Assembly: GCA_003153015.1 (NCBI GenBank)
Contig: PMBS01000169.1
Location: 1 to 49,507, forward strand
Source of the DNA: Myxococcales bacterium
Lineage (GTDB): Bacteria > Myxococcota_A > Polyangia > Fen-1088
Reading direction: 5' to 3'
Length of the DNA: 49,507 nucleotides
The position numbers and the translations under genes are program-made. Below are positions 8,414-17,629 of the stretch, one piece after another (within the stretch, counting starts at the first letter, position 1; each line of letters starts with the position of its first letter). The notes beneath the pieces are model-generated. The model made no database searches. It saw only the letters and a program-made list of their open reading frames with translations, and was not told where the DNA came from.

Positions 8414-10198
8414 CTATTTCGGCGCCGCTGGGCCAGGGGGCTGTGCCGGCGGGGGAGGCGTTGGCTCTAGCACTATGCGCGAGATCCGAACCGTCGAGTT
8501 TTCCGCGTTCTGGAACTCGAGAACGGATTCCTTCTTGTGTTCGGGCCAGATCTCGAACTCAGGCAGGGGCTGCTTGGTCGTCAGATCGATCTCCTGAATG
8601 ACGTACATGTCCCGGTAGAGATGGCGGGACAACTCGAAAGTCAGATCCTGAGCCTGCTTGGCTGCTGACAGGTCCTGGGCTCCGTAGTCCATCACCGTGT
8701 AGAGGCCCGGCCGGTCGGTGACCACCATGATGTTCTTGTCGTGGAGCTGGGCAAAGTAGCGCCAAATCTGAGCCGCCTCGCGGGTCAAGGTTAGCTCATT
8801 GATCAAGCGACCTTCGCTGGCCACCGACACGTGCAGGAAAACAGCCGCAGCCGCCACGAGCGACGGCAGCCACAGCGGCGCGCGCCGGCAGAGCAAGGCC
8901 ACAACCCACGCAGCCAGCAACGAAACAAAAGCATCAAAAGGCACGAACAGCCGCGCCGATGCTGGGTGCAGGGGCTTGCCCCAGGAATAGCTGAAGTAGA
9001 TCACCGCCATCATGCCCGCCCAGACAATAGCGAAAACGGCAAAACGTTCCGTGGCGAACTTGCGCTCGCGTTCGTGGGCCATCTTCCACAGCGAGCGCGC
9101 CACGACTACGCAGCCGACTAGGCCCAGCACCAACAGCAAGGCCGAGTGGGGCCGACGAAAATCGAACGGGTTGAGCACCAAGCCGAAGTAGTTGCGAGCG
9201 TTCTCGGCCACATATTTCCAGCCGAACAGGCTCGCATTCAGCGGCTGTTCAGCGTCGTCGGCCTTCAAGACCATCTGCCAGAGGCGGGGCAAAAGGAAAA
9301 GTGGCGTGAAGGCATAGACGACCAGGTAGGGCTTCACGTGCTCCCACTTCACCATGCGCAGAGCGAACAAAATCACGAACGACACGACAAGAAAACCAGC
9401 GCCCTCGTAGCGAACATGGGTAAGCATGCAGAGATTCAGCCAAAGCAGGGCCAGGCGGTTGGCGGTTGGTTCCTTGGCATAGTCGAAGAAGTGCTTGACC
9501 GAGACCAGGGCGAAGAATCCCGCCATCACGTCAAAGCCAGCGGAGCGGGCGGAGAGCAGGGTGATGGGATGGGCCATGACAAACGCGCCTGCCAGGATGC
9601 CGAATGCCTCGCCGCCCAGGGACTTGGCCAAGCGATAGGCGACGAAGACCAACAAAGGGATGAGCATGGCGTTGGCGTGAAAGGCATTGGTGTAGCTGTA
9701 GCCCCTGACCGCGTGGATCAAGCTGACCAGAAAGGGAAAGAGCGACGGGCGCCGATCCAAGGTTACGTTCAGGTTCCAGTAGCTCTCGTAGTACCACTTG
9801 CCCGTAGTCGCGAAGTCGGCGGTCTTGTTGAAGTGCAGGTTCTTGGATACGCCGACCAGGTTGGTCTCGTCGGCCAGAACCCGCAGGGCTGGCTCGACCG
9901 CGAGGATGGCGACCAGCGAGACAACCGCGGCAAGGACAAGCCCGCGCCAGTTATCCTTCAGCCACCCTACCAGCCTCTCCTTGCTCGTGCCCTTGAGGGC
10001 GATCATGTACATCGACGCCCAGAATACGACCATGGTCAGAAGCACGAAGTAGGTGCCGTGGACGAAGAACGGCTCCATCAGGCTACGCTTGCGCAGGGTC
10101 GCGCCCAGCAGGCCCATCGCCACAATGATCGGCGCAGCCACAGCCGCGTTCCGCCAAATCGACGTCTTGTTAACCTGGATAGTGAGAGAAATCTTCAT
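8414..10198 (-). CDS. Polytopic GT-C (GT39-like) glycosyltransferase
   Basis: A 594-residue integral membrane protein with about ten hydrophobic helices between residues 15 and 460 and a soluble C-terminal domain from about 480. GT39-type enzymes transfer a sugar from a polyprenyl-phosphate donor on the periplasmic side; donor and acceptor are unknown here. The first large loop (about 80-150), carrying LDRRPSLFPFLVSLIHA, fits the GT39 layout. A longer open frame reaches 10420, but the start at 10198 (MKISLTIQ) has GAGG seven bases upstream and removes a non-membrane extension, so I chose it. The C-terminus is Pro-rich. It is divergent from a second GT-C gene starting at 10399. Confidence 0.8.
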   Translation of the reverse strand: MKISLTIQVNKTSIWRNAAVAAPIIVAMGLLGATLRKRSLMEPFFVHGTYFVLLTMVVFWASMYMIALKGTSKERLVGWLKDNWRGLVLAAVVSLVAILAVEPALRVLADETNLVGVSKNLHFNKTADFATTGKWYYESYWNLNVTLDRRPSLFPFLVSLIHAVRGYSYTNAFHANAMLIPLLVFVAYRLAKSLGGEAFGILAGAFVMAHPITLLSARSAGFDVMAGFFALVSVKHFFDYAKEPTANRLALLWLNLCMLTHVRYEGAGFLVVSFVILFALRMVKWEHVKPYLVVYAFTPLFLLPRLWQMVLKADDAEQPLNASLFGWKYVAENARNYFGLVLNPFDFRRPHSALLLVLGLVGCVVVARSLWKMAHERERKFATERFAVFAIVWAGMMAVIYFSYSWGKPLHPASARLFVPFDAFVSLLAAWVVALLCRRAPLWLPSLVAAAAVFLHVSVASEGRLINELTLTREAAQIWRYFAQLHDKNIMVVTDRPGLYTVMDYGAQDLSAAKQAQDLTFELSRHLYRDMYVIQEIDLTTKQPLPEFEIWPEHKKESVLEFQNAENSTVRISRIVLEPTPPPPAQPPGPAAPK

Positions 10199-10398
10199 GT
10201 CTGTCCTCGCAAGACTTGCTCGCCAACGTCCACCGGCGGATGCGCCCCACGGCGACCGCGCGGCAGGGGAATGCCAGGGTAGCACGATGCCGCCAACTCG
10301 CGAAGTCTGTAGGGGGGGAGCATGTAGGGCATGTAGGGGGAGCGCACGGAGCGCAGCACGACAACTGCTTGTTCGGGGAATCAGCCTGTTGGATACTG

Positions 10399-11868
10399 AT
10401 GCGGTTGAACGCGGTCGCACGATTGATTGGACGGGTCCGGGGCCATCGCCTCCCCGGATACCTGCTCTTTGCGGTGTCGGTCGTCCTTGTCAGCTACCGT
10501 TTTGCCAACCATGACCTGTTTTCGTTCGTTCTCGACGAGCCGCAGTTCCTAGATGCCGCACGGGCGCAGCTAGCCACGGGCAAGTGGGCATCGGCCTCGC
10601 CGATCGCGGGCAACCAGGGCTTGCACTACGGGCCGGCCATTGTGTGGCTCCACGGCGCCATCGACCTGGTCGCGGGGCCCGCGCCCGGGATCCATATCCT
10701 CGTGATGACCATGCTCATGGTCGCCGCGCACATCATCCTGGCCCTGGGCCTTGGACGTCTGTACGGCGACAGGATCATGGTCTCGGCAACCGTGCTCGTC
10801 GTGCTCGCGTCGTCCCCCTACCAGTTCCTCTGGTCGCGGGTGGCCTGGGACGAGCTGGTCGACGTGAACGTGGCTCTGGCCGTGGGGCTGCTGTGCTGGC
10901 GCAGCCAGCTTTCCGCCGGTCGGGCCCTTGCCATCGGGGCGCTGCTGGGGCTCGCGCTCTCGACCCATCTGATGGTCAGCCCATTGACGGTCTTCCTGCT
11001 GGGGCTGGTGGTGGTGCAGAGTCCGCGGGGACGTCGGATCGTCAACACCCTACTGGTCGTTGGCTGCGTTGGCGTGATCAACCTTCCCTACGCCAGCTAC
11101 CTGACTGGTCAAGCCAGCAGCCCGACACCGGGCGTGCCGCTCGACTGGACACGGTTCCTGATCTTTCTGAAGGAGCCGGTTCGCGTGGCCACTCTCGCGG
11201 GATTTCAGCACTTCCTCGAAAACGACTGGACTATCTTCACGCAGGTCTCGCCCACCTGGGGGGTGGTCGATCGACTGGACACGACGGTCGCCGTGCTGGC
11301 GATAGGCGTTGCCCTGACGCTGGTCCTGACCATGATTGGAGCTTCCACCCGACACCGCCGGCGCACCGCGATGCTCGCCCTGGCCGTCTGGATAGGCTAC
11401 GCCTTTTTCTTCACCTGGCGCGGCCAGCGGTCGCAGCCGTACTACCAATGGACATCGTACTGGATTGTGCCGGTGGCGGTGGCGGGTATGTGCAACCTGC
11501 TGCGCCAGCGGCTGAGCTGGTTGCGTCCGATCTTGATCGGATTGGTCTGGATGGGCGCCCTATTCCAGATGCAGTTTCTGACCGACTGGATGCACTTCAT
11601 ACGCGACCGCGGGGGCACACGCGGAACTGCCTACGGCACGGTTCTGTCCGAGCAACGGCGAATGGTCCGGCTGGCGTGCCGCCAGTCCGCTGGCCCGGTA
11701 GTGCTCCGACTCGAGGTGGCGACTTTCCTTGAGTCCCTGAGCTACCTGGCCGCTATCGAGCCTCTATGTTTCGGCAAGAAGCTGTACGCCGATGGCCAGG
11801 CTCCCCCCGAAGTTCCGATCAGGACCGTGGTCTACCAACCCGGGTCGGCACGGTACGACTTGCGCTAG
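10399..11868 (+). CDS. Polytopic GT-C (GT39-like) glycosyltransferase
   Basis: A 489-residue membrane protein. Helix 1 at about residues 18-35 is followed by the acidic loop motif FSFVLDEPQFLDAARAQL, the usual position of the catalytic Asp in GT39/ArnT-like enzymes. About eleven hydrophobic segments follow and the C-terminus is short and soluble. The start at 10399 (MRLNAVARL) puts the first helix at the expected distance; an upstream open stretch from 10216 reads like intergenic DNA. It is convergent with the large frame at 11915. A role in cell-surface glycan or lipid modification is inference; the substrate cannot be read from the sequence. Confidence 0.8.
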   Translation: MRLNAVARLIGRVRGHRLPGYLLFAVSVVLVSYRFANHDLFSFVLDEPQFLDAARAQLATGKWASASPIAGNQGLHYGPAIVWLHGAIDLVAGPAPGIHILVMTMLMVAAHIILALGLGRLYGDRIMVSATVLVVLASSPYQFLWSRVAWDELVDVNVALAVGLLCWRSQLSAGRALAIGALLGLALSTHLMVSPLTVFLLGLVVVQSPRGRRIVNTLLVVGCVGVINLPYASYLTGQASSPTPGVPLDWTRFLIFLKEPVRVATLAGFQHFLENDWTIFTQVSPTWGVVDRLDTTVAVLAIGVALTLVLTMIGASTRHRRRTAMLALAVWIGYAFFFTWRGQRSQPYYQWTSYWIVPVAVAGMCNLLRQRLSWLRPILIGLVWMGALFQMQFLTDWMHFIRDRGGTRGTAYGTVLSEQRRMVRLACRQSAGPVVLRLEVATFLESLSYLAAIEPLCFGKKLYADGQAPPEVPIRTVVYQPGSARYDLR

Positions 11869-11914
11869 CCGCGGCATCGGCCGGCACTTTTCCGTCCCCC
11901 TACCCGTCGTTGCG

Positions 11915-14900
11915 CTAGTACATTCGCACCATCGCCAGGTGCAACGTCCCAACGCGATCGAGGCGTAGCCGAACGTAGCGGGCTTTCACCGTCGGAAACG
12001 AAGGCTCCCAGGTCTCGAAGTTGGTGTTCTGCCGTGCGACCGTGTCCCAGTTGACCAGATCCGAGCTGACTTCCACCACGAGAGGGACCGCGCGTTCACT
12101 ACAGCAATCGGTCCGGTTCTTGACGAGAAGGCGATGGACCGGGGTCGGCGCGCCCAGGTCGTACCGGATCCACGGGTTGGGCTCGTCGTTGGTGTGAAAA
12201 AACATGCCCGGCGGTGAGGTCCCGCCCCACCATTGGCTGCTCTGCACCCACGGCTTGTTGCGCGCCAGATCGCCAAACACCGTCAGGCAAGACGAGATGC
12301 CGTACACCACGACAATCGATGCCACCAGGCCCAAGACCGCGACGGCGAGCACACGCAGGCGTCTGCGAAGCGACACCCGTCGCACCGAGCCGGCATCGGT
12401 CTGGGCGAGATAGGCGCGCAGCCACTTGCGCGCGGCCAGGGCGATCGCAAGCTGCTCTTCCGCGGGGATGCGGGTTGCCAGTTCGATAATGGGACGTGTC
12501 GCCAGGGCCCGCAGTCGGGACATGTCGTTCACCCCGCCCGCGGCCACCATCAGGACAGATTCCGGCGCGCCCTCGAAGATCTCCCTCAGCCGCCGAGGCG
12601 AACCATCCGGGGTCAGCGACCACAGCATCGCATCTCGCAGCAACCCTAGCACCGGTGCCACTGGCACATCGGGTACAACCTCAAGCAAAGACTCGGCCGC
12701 CTGGACGTAAACGTGCGCCAGCTCGAATGCCTCCGCCTGGGCTGGGAGCGTGGATTTGGCTGCCGCTTGGGCGCGTCTGTAATCGTTGCGCAAGAGTAGC
12801 CAGTCGAACAAGCGGCCGACTGCCACCGCCACTGCCAACCGGGCTTGGCTGGTGGGGACGGGCTCGGTCACGCCAGATGTGGGAACGCGCGACACCTCGG
12901 AGGCCAACTCTGCCGATGCGGGAGGAACGAGCCGGGTGCCAGCAGGCAGATTGTCGCTCTGCTCGGGCATGGATAAAGACCTCCAGACCTCGACGCGGCT
13001 TGGGGAGGCCGGATGAGAGCTAGCGGCGCAGCCCCATTTCCCGGACTGGAAAGTTCCGTCCGACATTCCTGTAGAGGGAACACGAAATGTCCGGGCTAGA
13101 AGAAGTCGTAGATGTCCGATCGCAACCAACAAGGGGACAGGGTGGCCGTCCGTCCTGAGGCCTTCGTCGCGGGGGCCGGAGCCCAGCCGTTTCCAAAATG
13201 GTTTGTCTGCGTGCGAGTTTCGCTCGGCCCAGCCTAAATGTTCGGTGAACCATACGATGTAGACGGACTCCAAGAAAAAGAGCATTGCAAAGAACGCATA
13301 AACCCTGGTCATCCCGGCCGAGTCGAAACGGTTGCTGAAACCGAACACGCGAAAAGTCACCAATAGCAAGAGACCAAAGGACAACGCGGTGAACGCTTTC
13401 AGCGCAGCGGTGACACAGTGTTCCCGGTCGATCCAAACAACGATCGCCGGAATCATAGCGAGCAGGGTGACGGTATGATACTCGAAGGAAAGCCTGCTGA
13501 AGCAGATCGACTGTATGACCAGGGTGAGAGCCACAGGGAAACTGATACTGCGCAAGACCCGGACGCGCGCCTCTCGCCTGTCCACTCGCACCCAAACCAG
13601 GGCGGCCAGGACCGTCGGAACCAGGAGCGGCAGTGCGCGCACAACCGCGCGGGGCAGTAGGTGATGAAAGGTTATCCCGGAGGGGCTCATATCGAGCTCC
13701 CAGACCTTGATGCTGACCCAATATTCCGGTAACTCGCGCCAAAAACAGAGGGTCACTGCCACGGTCACCACCGGAATTAGAAAGAAGGCCCAGCGTCTCT
13801 TGCCGATCCCTAGCAGGAAAGCGAGCAAGGAGAACCCACCGAGAAAGATCGGTGCGCTCCATTTGATCGCCCCGAGAAAGCCACTCAGCGCCGCCGTGCC
13901 GAACCGACTTCCCGGAAGGAACACGCAGCCATAGCAAAGCAGGACGCCGGTGGCGACTAGCAGATCGAATTGGCCGCGCTCGAAGTGGGTCAGTCCGATG
14001 GGAGTCAGGAAATAGAGCGCCATTTGCGCCAAGCTCACCCGCCAGATATGTCTGCGGAGGCCAGTTTTCCAGAGCACCGTGATAGTTGCCCCAGCCAGCG
14101 CGAGCAGCGATACCGCATGCTGAAACAGGATCGCCACGTCGAACGGAAAGCCCGCGACTGGCACGTAGAGCCAGTTCGCGAGCGGTGGGTAGCCCGGCCG
14201 TCCGCCGCGCCAATTGGCTGGATGATAAGCGGACCCGCCCCTCCGCAGCGAAGCGGCCGACGCGTAGACCTGGCTAAAATCATTGCCGGGAATCGCCGGA
14301 CCCGTCGCGAGCTCCGTCAGCAGCACGCCGTAGTACGGCAGGGGATAGGCTTGGCCCTGGTCCCCGGTTCGGACCAGCGAGAGCTCACGGGAAAGTGTGG
14401 CGAGGAGTAGCGCCACAATCACGATGCCCCAGACTCCGAGACAGAACCTGACCACAATCCGTTCTCTCGAAATCCCCCGCAAACCAGAGCCGGCGAGAGC
14501 ACGCAACTTGTGAACGACGCCGACCGCTAGCCGCAAGACACGAAGCTGCTTTGAGTCTACTGGTGGTGGCGTGCCTGCGACACTGCGCTCCGGCCGAGCT
14601 AGTTGGTCGTCGAATCCTACCGGTTTCGAATGGCCTGTTTCCCGCCTTTCCACAACCCAAGCGATCCCGAGTCTCCTGGCGGCGAAATCCCTCATCCACT
14701 GACCAATGCGTTTCGCGGCAGCCGGAACGCGCTGACTCACGTCAGACAGCAAGGCAGCCAACAACACGAGATAGAAGGGGTCGATCTCGAACCGGTAGCG
14801 GCTGAAGTCTCCCCAAGAAACCATGGTAGACACGCACGTGGCGTAGGAGATGGTCAGCAACATGTAGGCGATGGCAATCACGCTGGTCCGCTGACCTTCG

Positions 14901-16168
14901 CGTCGATAGCGGCTGCGAACGAGCCGGTAGAGTCCATAGGCGAAGGCCAACGGGAGTCCAATCAGGAGTGCGAGCAGCCGGTCTCCCTTGCCCTTCCCGC
15001 TCCAACGGTTGATGGTCTCGACAAGATTCCGCACGCCAAGATAGTTCTTCGTGCGCGCCAGCATGCCGTCCTTGGTCGCAGAGGATGCATACCAGGACAG
15101 GGCATGCCAGACGCTCTGGATGTAGACGCCCGGGTAGTGGGAAATCAGGTATAGGGCGTCCGGTTTGTAGTACTTCCGGGCGAGGAGAAGATACTCGAAG
15201 GCATGGGCATTCCAGCGACCATTCGGCGTGCGATCGAGGTCGAGCAGTGGCACACCCTTGGGTTCGTGGGGCACCCGCAGCCTGCCGAAATCCCTCAGAT
15301 CCGTCAGGCAGAAAATCATCGTGGCCTGCGAAATCTTGCCCTCGTTCAAGAGGCGTTGTCTTTCAGCGGGAAATCTTTCCCCGAGCTCCCCGCTGATCTT
15401 CTGCGAGAGATTTCCCCAGAACATGACCTCGCCATAGCCATACCCAAGCAGCAGGGAAGGTTTGCACGAGTTCAGAAGCAGAACTATGAAGGGTATGGCT
15501 GCGGCTCGTAGAACCATCTTGCGACCAGAGCCTCCCCTTGGCGTGGTCGGGGGACGCAGCATTACCAGGGCGACTATCGCCGCGAGAAACAGCGGACCCA
15601 AAGTCGAACGAAAGAGCGCCGCCATCGCAATCGCGGCGAAAAACCAGAAACCAGCGCGATGGGTTCCGAGGCGGTAGAACCGCAACAGGAAAACCAGTGA
15701 GAGAACGAGGCAGAAAGTGACAGGGACGTGGTAGAAGAGCCAGTTCTCATAGAGTGCCGTGGTGGGAGAAATGGCGTAGAGGGAACTGGTGATGACGGCC
15801 ACGGCGGGTCGTACCCCGAGACGAAGCATCACATGGAGCACGCCGAGCACGATGGCGAGTCCCAGGACCACGTAGAGTATCTCCAGCGCCAGATAGGCCC
15901 AGCTGGCTGTGAACAGCCGCAGCGGGAGTCCCACCAGCAAGTTCTGCAGGGGGGCTTGATGATGTAGATAAAGGAGACTGCGCGCGAAGTCGTGCTCGAT
16001 GAACCACGGGTCAATGTACTGGACGTAGAAAGAGACGGGCGAGGGGTCGAACTGGATACCGAACACGGTCCGATAGACCCCACGCGCGATCGTGAACGCG
16101 AGGACGACCACCGCATAGGGCCAGGATGGGAATCTAGTCGGCCAAGCGAGCCCGAATCGCCCCATCAT
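11915..16168 (-). CDS. Open frame joining GT-C, GT87 and discoidin membrane domains
   Basis: 1417 codons without a stop. Residues 1-495 form a GT-C membrane enzyme (about ten helices; loop with FIEHDFARSLLYLHHQAPLQN). Residues about 563-965 form a GT87/DUF2029-type mannosyltransferase-like unit (NDFSQVYASAASLRRGG, GYPPLANWLYVP, ERGQFDLL). Residues about 1067-1260 are a soluble Ala-rich helical region, then comes a helix at about 1268-1290 and a discoidin/F5-F8C-like beta-domain at 1293-1417 (NRTDCCSERAVPLVVEVSSD, ending RYVRLRLDRVGTLHLAMVRMY). The two linkers (about 495-563 and 1000-1066) show relaxed codon third positions. A strong internal start at 12970 suggests the discoidin part is also, or only, made as a separate 351-residue protein. 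The start overlaps the stop of the upstream gene as ATGA, indicating translational coupling. It may be three genes joined by loss of stop codons. Confidence 0.7.
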   Translation of the reverse strand: MMGRFGLAWPTRFPSWPYAVVVLAFTIARGVYRTVFGIQFDPSPVSFYVQYIDPWFIEHDFARSLLYLHHQAPLQNLLVGLPLRLFTASWAYLALEILYVVLGLAIVLGVLHVMLRLGVRPAVAVITSSLYAISPTTALYENWLFYHVPVTFCLVLSLVFLLRFYRLGTHRAGFWFFAAIAMAALFRSTLGPLFLAAIVALVMLRPPTTPRGGSGRKMVLRAAAIPFIVLLLNSCKPSLLLGYGYGEVMFWGNLSQKISGELGERFPAERQRLLNEGKISQATMIFCLTDLRDFGRLRVPHEPKGVPLLDLDRTPNGRWNAHAFEYLLLARKYYKPDALYLISHYPGVYIQSVWHALSWYASSATKDGMLARTKNYLGVRNLVETINRWSGKGKGDRLLALLIGLPLAFAYGLYRLVRSRYRREGQRTSVIAIAYMLLTISYATCVSTMVSWGDFSRYRFEIDPFYLVLLAALLSDVSQRVPAAAKRIGQWMRDFAARRLGIAWVVERRETGHSKPVGFDDQLARPERSVAGTPPPVDSKQLRVLRLAVGVVHKLRALAGSGLRGISRERIVVRFCLGVWGIVIVALLLATLSRELSLVRTGDQGQAYPLPYYGVLLTELATGPAIPGNDFSQVYASAASLRRGGSAYHPANWRGGRPGYPPLANWLYVPVAGFPFDVAILFQHAVSLLALAGATITVLWKTGLRRHIWRVSLAQMALYFLTPIGLTHFERGQFDLLVATGVLLCYGCVFLPGSRFGTAALSGFLGAIKWSAPIFLGGFSLLAFLLGIGKRRWAFFLIPVVTVAVTLCFWRELPEYWVSIKVWELDMSPSGITFHHLLPRAVVRALPLLVPTVLAALVWVRVDRREARVRVLRSISFPVALTLVIQSICFSRLSFEYHTVTLLAMIPAIVVWIDREHCVTAALKAFTALSFGLLLLVTFRVFGFSNRFDSAGMTRVYAFFAMLFFLESVYIVWFTEHLGWAERNSHADKPFWKRLGSGPRDEGLRTDGHPVPLLVAIGHLRLLLARTFRVPSTGMSDGTFQSGKWGCAASSHPASPSRVEVWRSLSMPEQSDNLPAGTRLVPPASAELASEVSRVPTSGVTEPVPTSQARLAVAVAVGRLFDWLLLRNDYRRAQAAAKSTLPAQAEAFELAHVYVQAAESLLEVVPDVPVAPVLGLLRDAMLWSLTPDGSPRRLREIFEGAPESVLMVAAGGVNDMSRLRALATRPIIELATRIPAEEQLAIALAARKWLRAYLAQTDAGSVRRVSLRRRLRVLAVAVLGLVASIVVVYGISSCLTVFGDLARNKPWVQSSQWWGGTSPPGMFFHTNDEPNPWIRYDLGAPTPVHRLLVKNRTDCCSERAVPLVVEVSSDLVNWDTVARQNTNFETWEPSFPTVKARYVRLRLDRVGTLHLAMVRMY
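12980..12984 (-). promoter_or_regulatory. Internal Shine-Dalgarno for a separate discoidin protein
   Basis: GGAGG on the minus strand, nine bases before an in-frame ATG at 12970 (MPEQSDNLPAG). Translation from there gives 351 residues ending at 11915, with a membrane helix at about 201-224 and the discoidin domain at about 227-351. This matches the size and layout of the neighbouring 329-residue paralogue. Confidence 0.6.
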
Positions 16169-17154
16169 GGGATGCGAATCTCGGCCAAGTGTAGAATGGT
16201 GGCGCCTTCCGAGCGGATGCGCACGTAGCGCGCCTCGCGCGCGGCGAAGTCCACCGTCCAGGTATCGAATAGCGTGGTTTGTCGGCCGACCGGTGTGAAC
16301 GTGACGCCGTCGTTGCCGACCTCAACGAGCAAGGGAAGGCCACGGTCGAAGCAGCAGTCTTGCCGGTTCATGATGACAATCCGGTCGATCGACCGGGACT
16401 CGAGCATGTCGATAACCACCCACGGGCCATTCTCGAATTCAGTATGGAACACCAAATCCGCGATCTGGTGCTCGCCCAGGGTACCGTTCGCTTTGAAACC
16501 AGAGCTGGCGCTACTCGAGTGCCATCGGTACTTGTCCCACCGGTGGTGAGCCATCAGCCGGATGAGCCGGGGACCGGCTACCACCCCGACCGCAAGCAGT
16601 AGCGCCCCACCAATGAGCCAGCGGCGTCCCGGCCGCACACGTCGAGGCTTCCGTTTTCCATAGGCCGCAGCGACGAGTTCAGCCACCAGGGATTCGGCTT
16701 CGCGCAGCACTGGAAGTCGGGGCTCGCCTTCCGAGCCTAGCTCGGCGGCCATGGTGAGCAGTCGGTATGCGCCGCCCTCTGCGGTTGCAACATCAGGATG
16801 AGCCTCCAGTGCGCTCTTTGCCTGGTCGAGCGTCCGGCAGGCTTCGCTGCCGGTGATGGCACTGGCGGCTGCAATGAATGATTCGCGCAGCAGCAGCCGG
16901 GCGAGCCGAAGGTCTGGACGGCTGCTCGCTTCATCCTCCAGGAGCAACCCAGCGTACGTGCGTGCGCGTGCAGCGTAGTCAGCGACCTCAAGAGGTGTGA
17001 GATTGCGACTGCTGCAAGTCGACGTGGACCCATCGGGCGGAGGGGCCGCGGTTGGGGCCTGACGCACGTGGGACTCAGTTGCCGATTCCGGCTGGGCGGC
17101 GACCGGCTCCAGCGATGGCTTGTCAGGGACTATGCTGTCGTTCTCGCTTGTCAC
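16165..17154 (-). CDS. Single-pass membrane protein with C-terminal discoidin domain
   Basis: A 329-residue protein with an acidic, Pro-rich N-terminus (1-50), an Ala/Leu-rich helical cytoplasmic region (about 50-165), a basic stretch KRKPRRVRPGRR followed by one membrane helix (about 175-195), and a C-terminal discoidin/F5-F8C-like domain (about 205-329). The domain has WVVIDML, the segment NRQDCCFDRGLPLLVEV, and a closing EARYVRIRSEGATILHLAEIRIP. The layout and the unusual DCC motif are shared with the C-terminal part of the next frame. The topology puts the putative sugar-binding domain outside the cytoplasm. The start is GTG at 17154. The stop overlaps the next start (ATGA). Its function is not known; a glycan-sensing or scaffold role for the neighbouring glycosyltransferases is inference. 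Confidence 0.7.
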   Translation of the reverse strand: MTSENDSIVPDKPSLEPVAAQPESATESHVRQAPTAAPPPDGSTSTCSSRNLTPLEVADYAARARTYAGLLLEDEASSRPDLRLARLLLRESFIAAASAITGSEACRTLDQAKSALEAHPDVATAEGGAYRLLTMAAELGSEGEPRLPVLREAESLVAELVAAAYGKRKPRRVRPGRRWLIGGALLLAVGVVAGPRLIRLMAHHRWDKYRWHSSSASSGFKANGTLGEHQIADLVFHTEFENGPWVVIDMLESRSIDRIVIMNRQDCCFDRGLPLLVEVGNDGVTFTPVGRQTTLFDTWTVDFAAREARYVRIRSEGATILHLAEIRIP

Positions 17155-17287
17155 GTGAAGGGGGACCTACTCTGTCGCGCCCATTGAGGCGCGCCATACA
17201 GCATATCTTGGTTCCGCCCGCAGGGAAACCCGCTCGACTCCTGGCTCCTGGTGCTCCTGGCGTGCGCTGGGTCCCCGGATAGCGCGC

Positions 17288-17606
17288 CTAGCGTCGCTCC
17301 GGACCCGAGACCTCCGCGGCTGCGGGAGTACCGTCGATCTTGCGCCGGACGAGGTAGAGCCGCCTGCGCTTCACCTCCTCGAAGATTCTCGCCACGTATT
17401 CGCCCACGAGACCCAGACAGGGAAGAACGATACTGGAAAAGAAGATGTTGATGATGACCAGCGAGGTCCGCCCGACAACCGCCTTTTTGAGCCAGAAGCG
17501 TACGTAGACGGCGTGCGCGGCATAGCCCAACCCAGACCGCTTCTTCGTTGAAAACCGGGATCACGATGGAAACCCGCGGGTCAGCGCGCGGCACGGTGAC
17601 GTTCAC
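17288..17606 (-). pseudogene. GT2 (DPM1/GtrB-like) glycosyltransferase with internal deletion
   Basis: The gene starts normally at GTG 17606 (GAGG five bases upstream) and reads 24 GT2-like codons: VNVTVPRADP, then RVSIVIPVFNEEAV. At about 17535 it jumps, with a frame change, to the C-terminal membrane part of the same family: GYAAHAVYVRFWLKKAVV, then SLVIINIFFSSIVLPCLGLVGEYVARIFEEVKRR, ending at 17288. The catalytic core with the DxD and acceptor motifs, about 200 codons in normal relatives, is absent. Both ends sit where an intact gene would have them, which indicates one internal deletion. It lies 24 bp downstream of the outer-membrane protein gene and ahead of the discoidin gene, so a glycan locus has lost an enzyme. 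A truncated two-helix protein from an internal TTG start (17530) is possible. Confidence 0.75.
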
Positions 17607-17629
17607 AGCAGCCTCTCTGCCCAGGCGCT

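Noticed and set aside
9146-10282. A 378-codon plus-strand frame over the GT39-like gene
   Set aside because: A shadow of the membrane protein gene on the other strand; the translation is polar, His/Gln-rich and unlike a protein family.
13020-14213. A 397-codon minus-strand frame overlapping the GT87 part
   Set aside because: The translation is Arg-rich and without membrane segments, whereas the overlapping frame has a clear GT87 pattern. It matters only as the frame that would supply a stop at 13020 if an indel were present.
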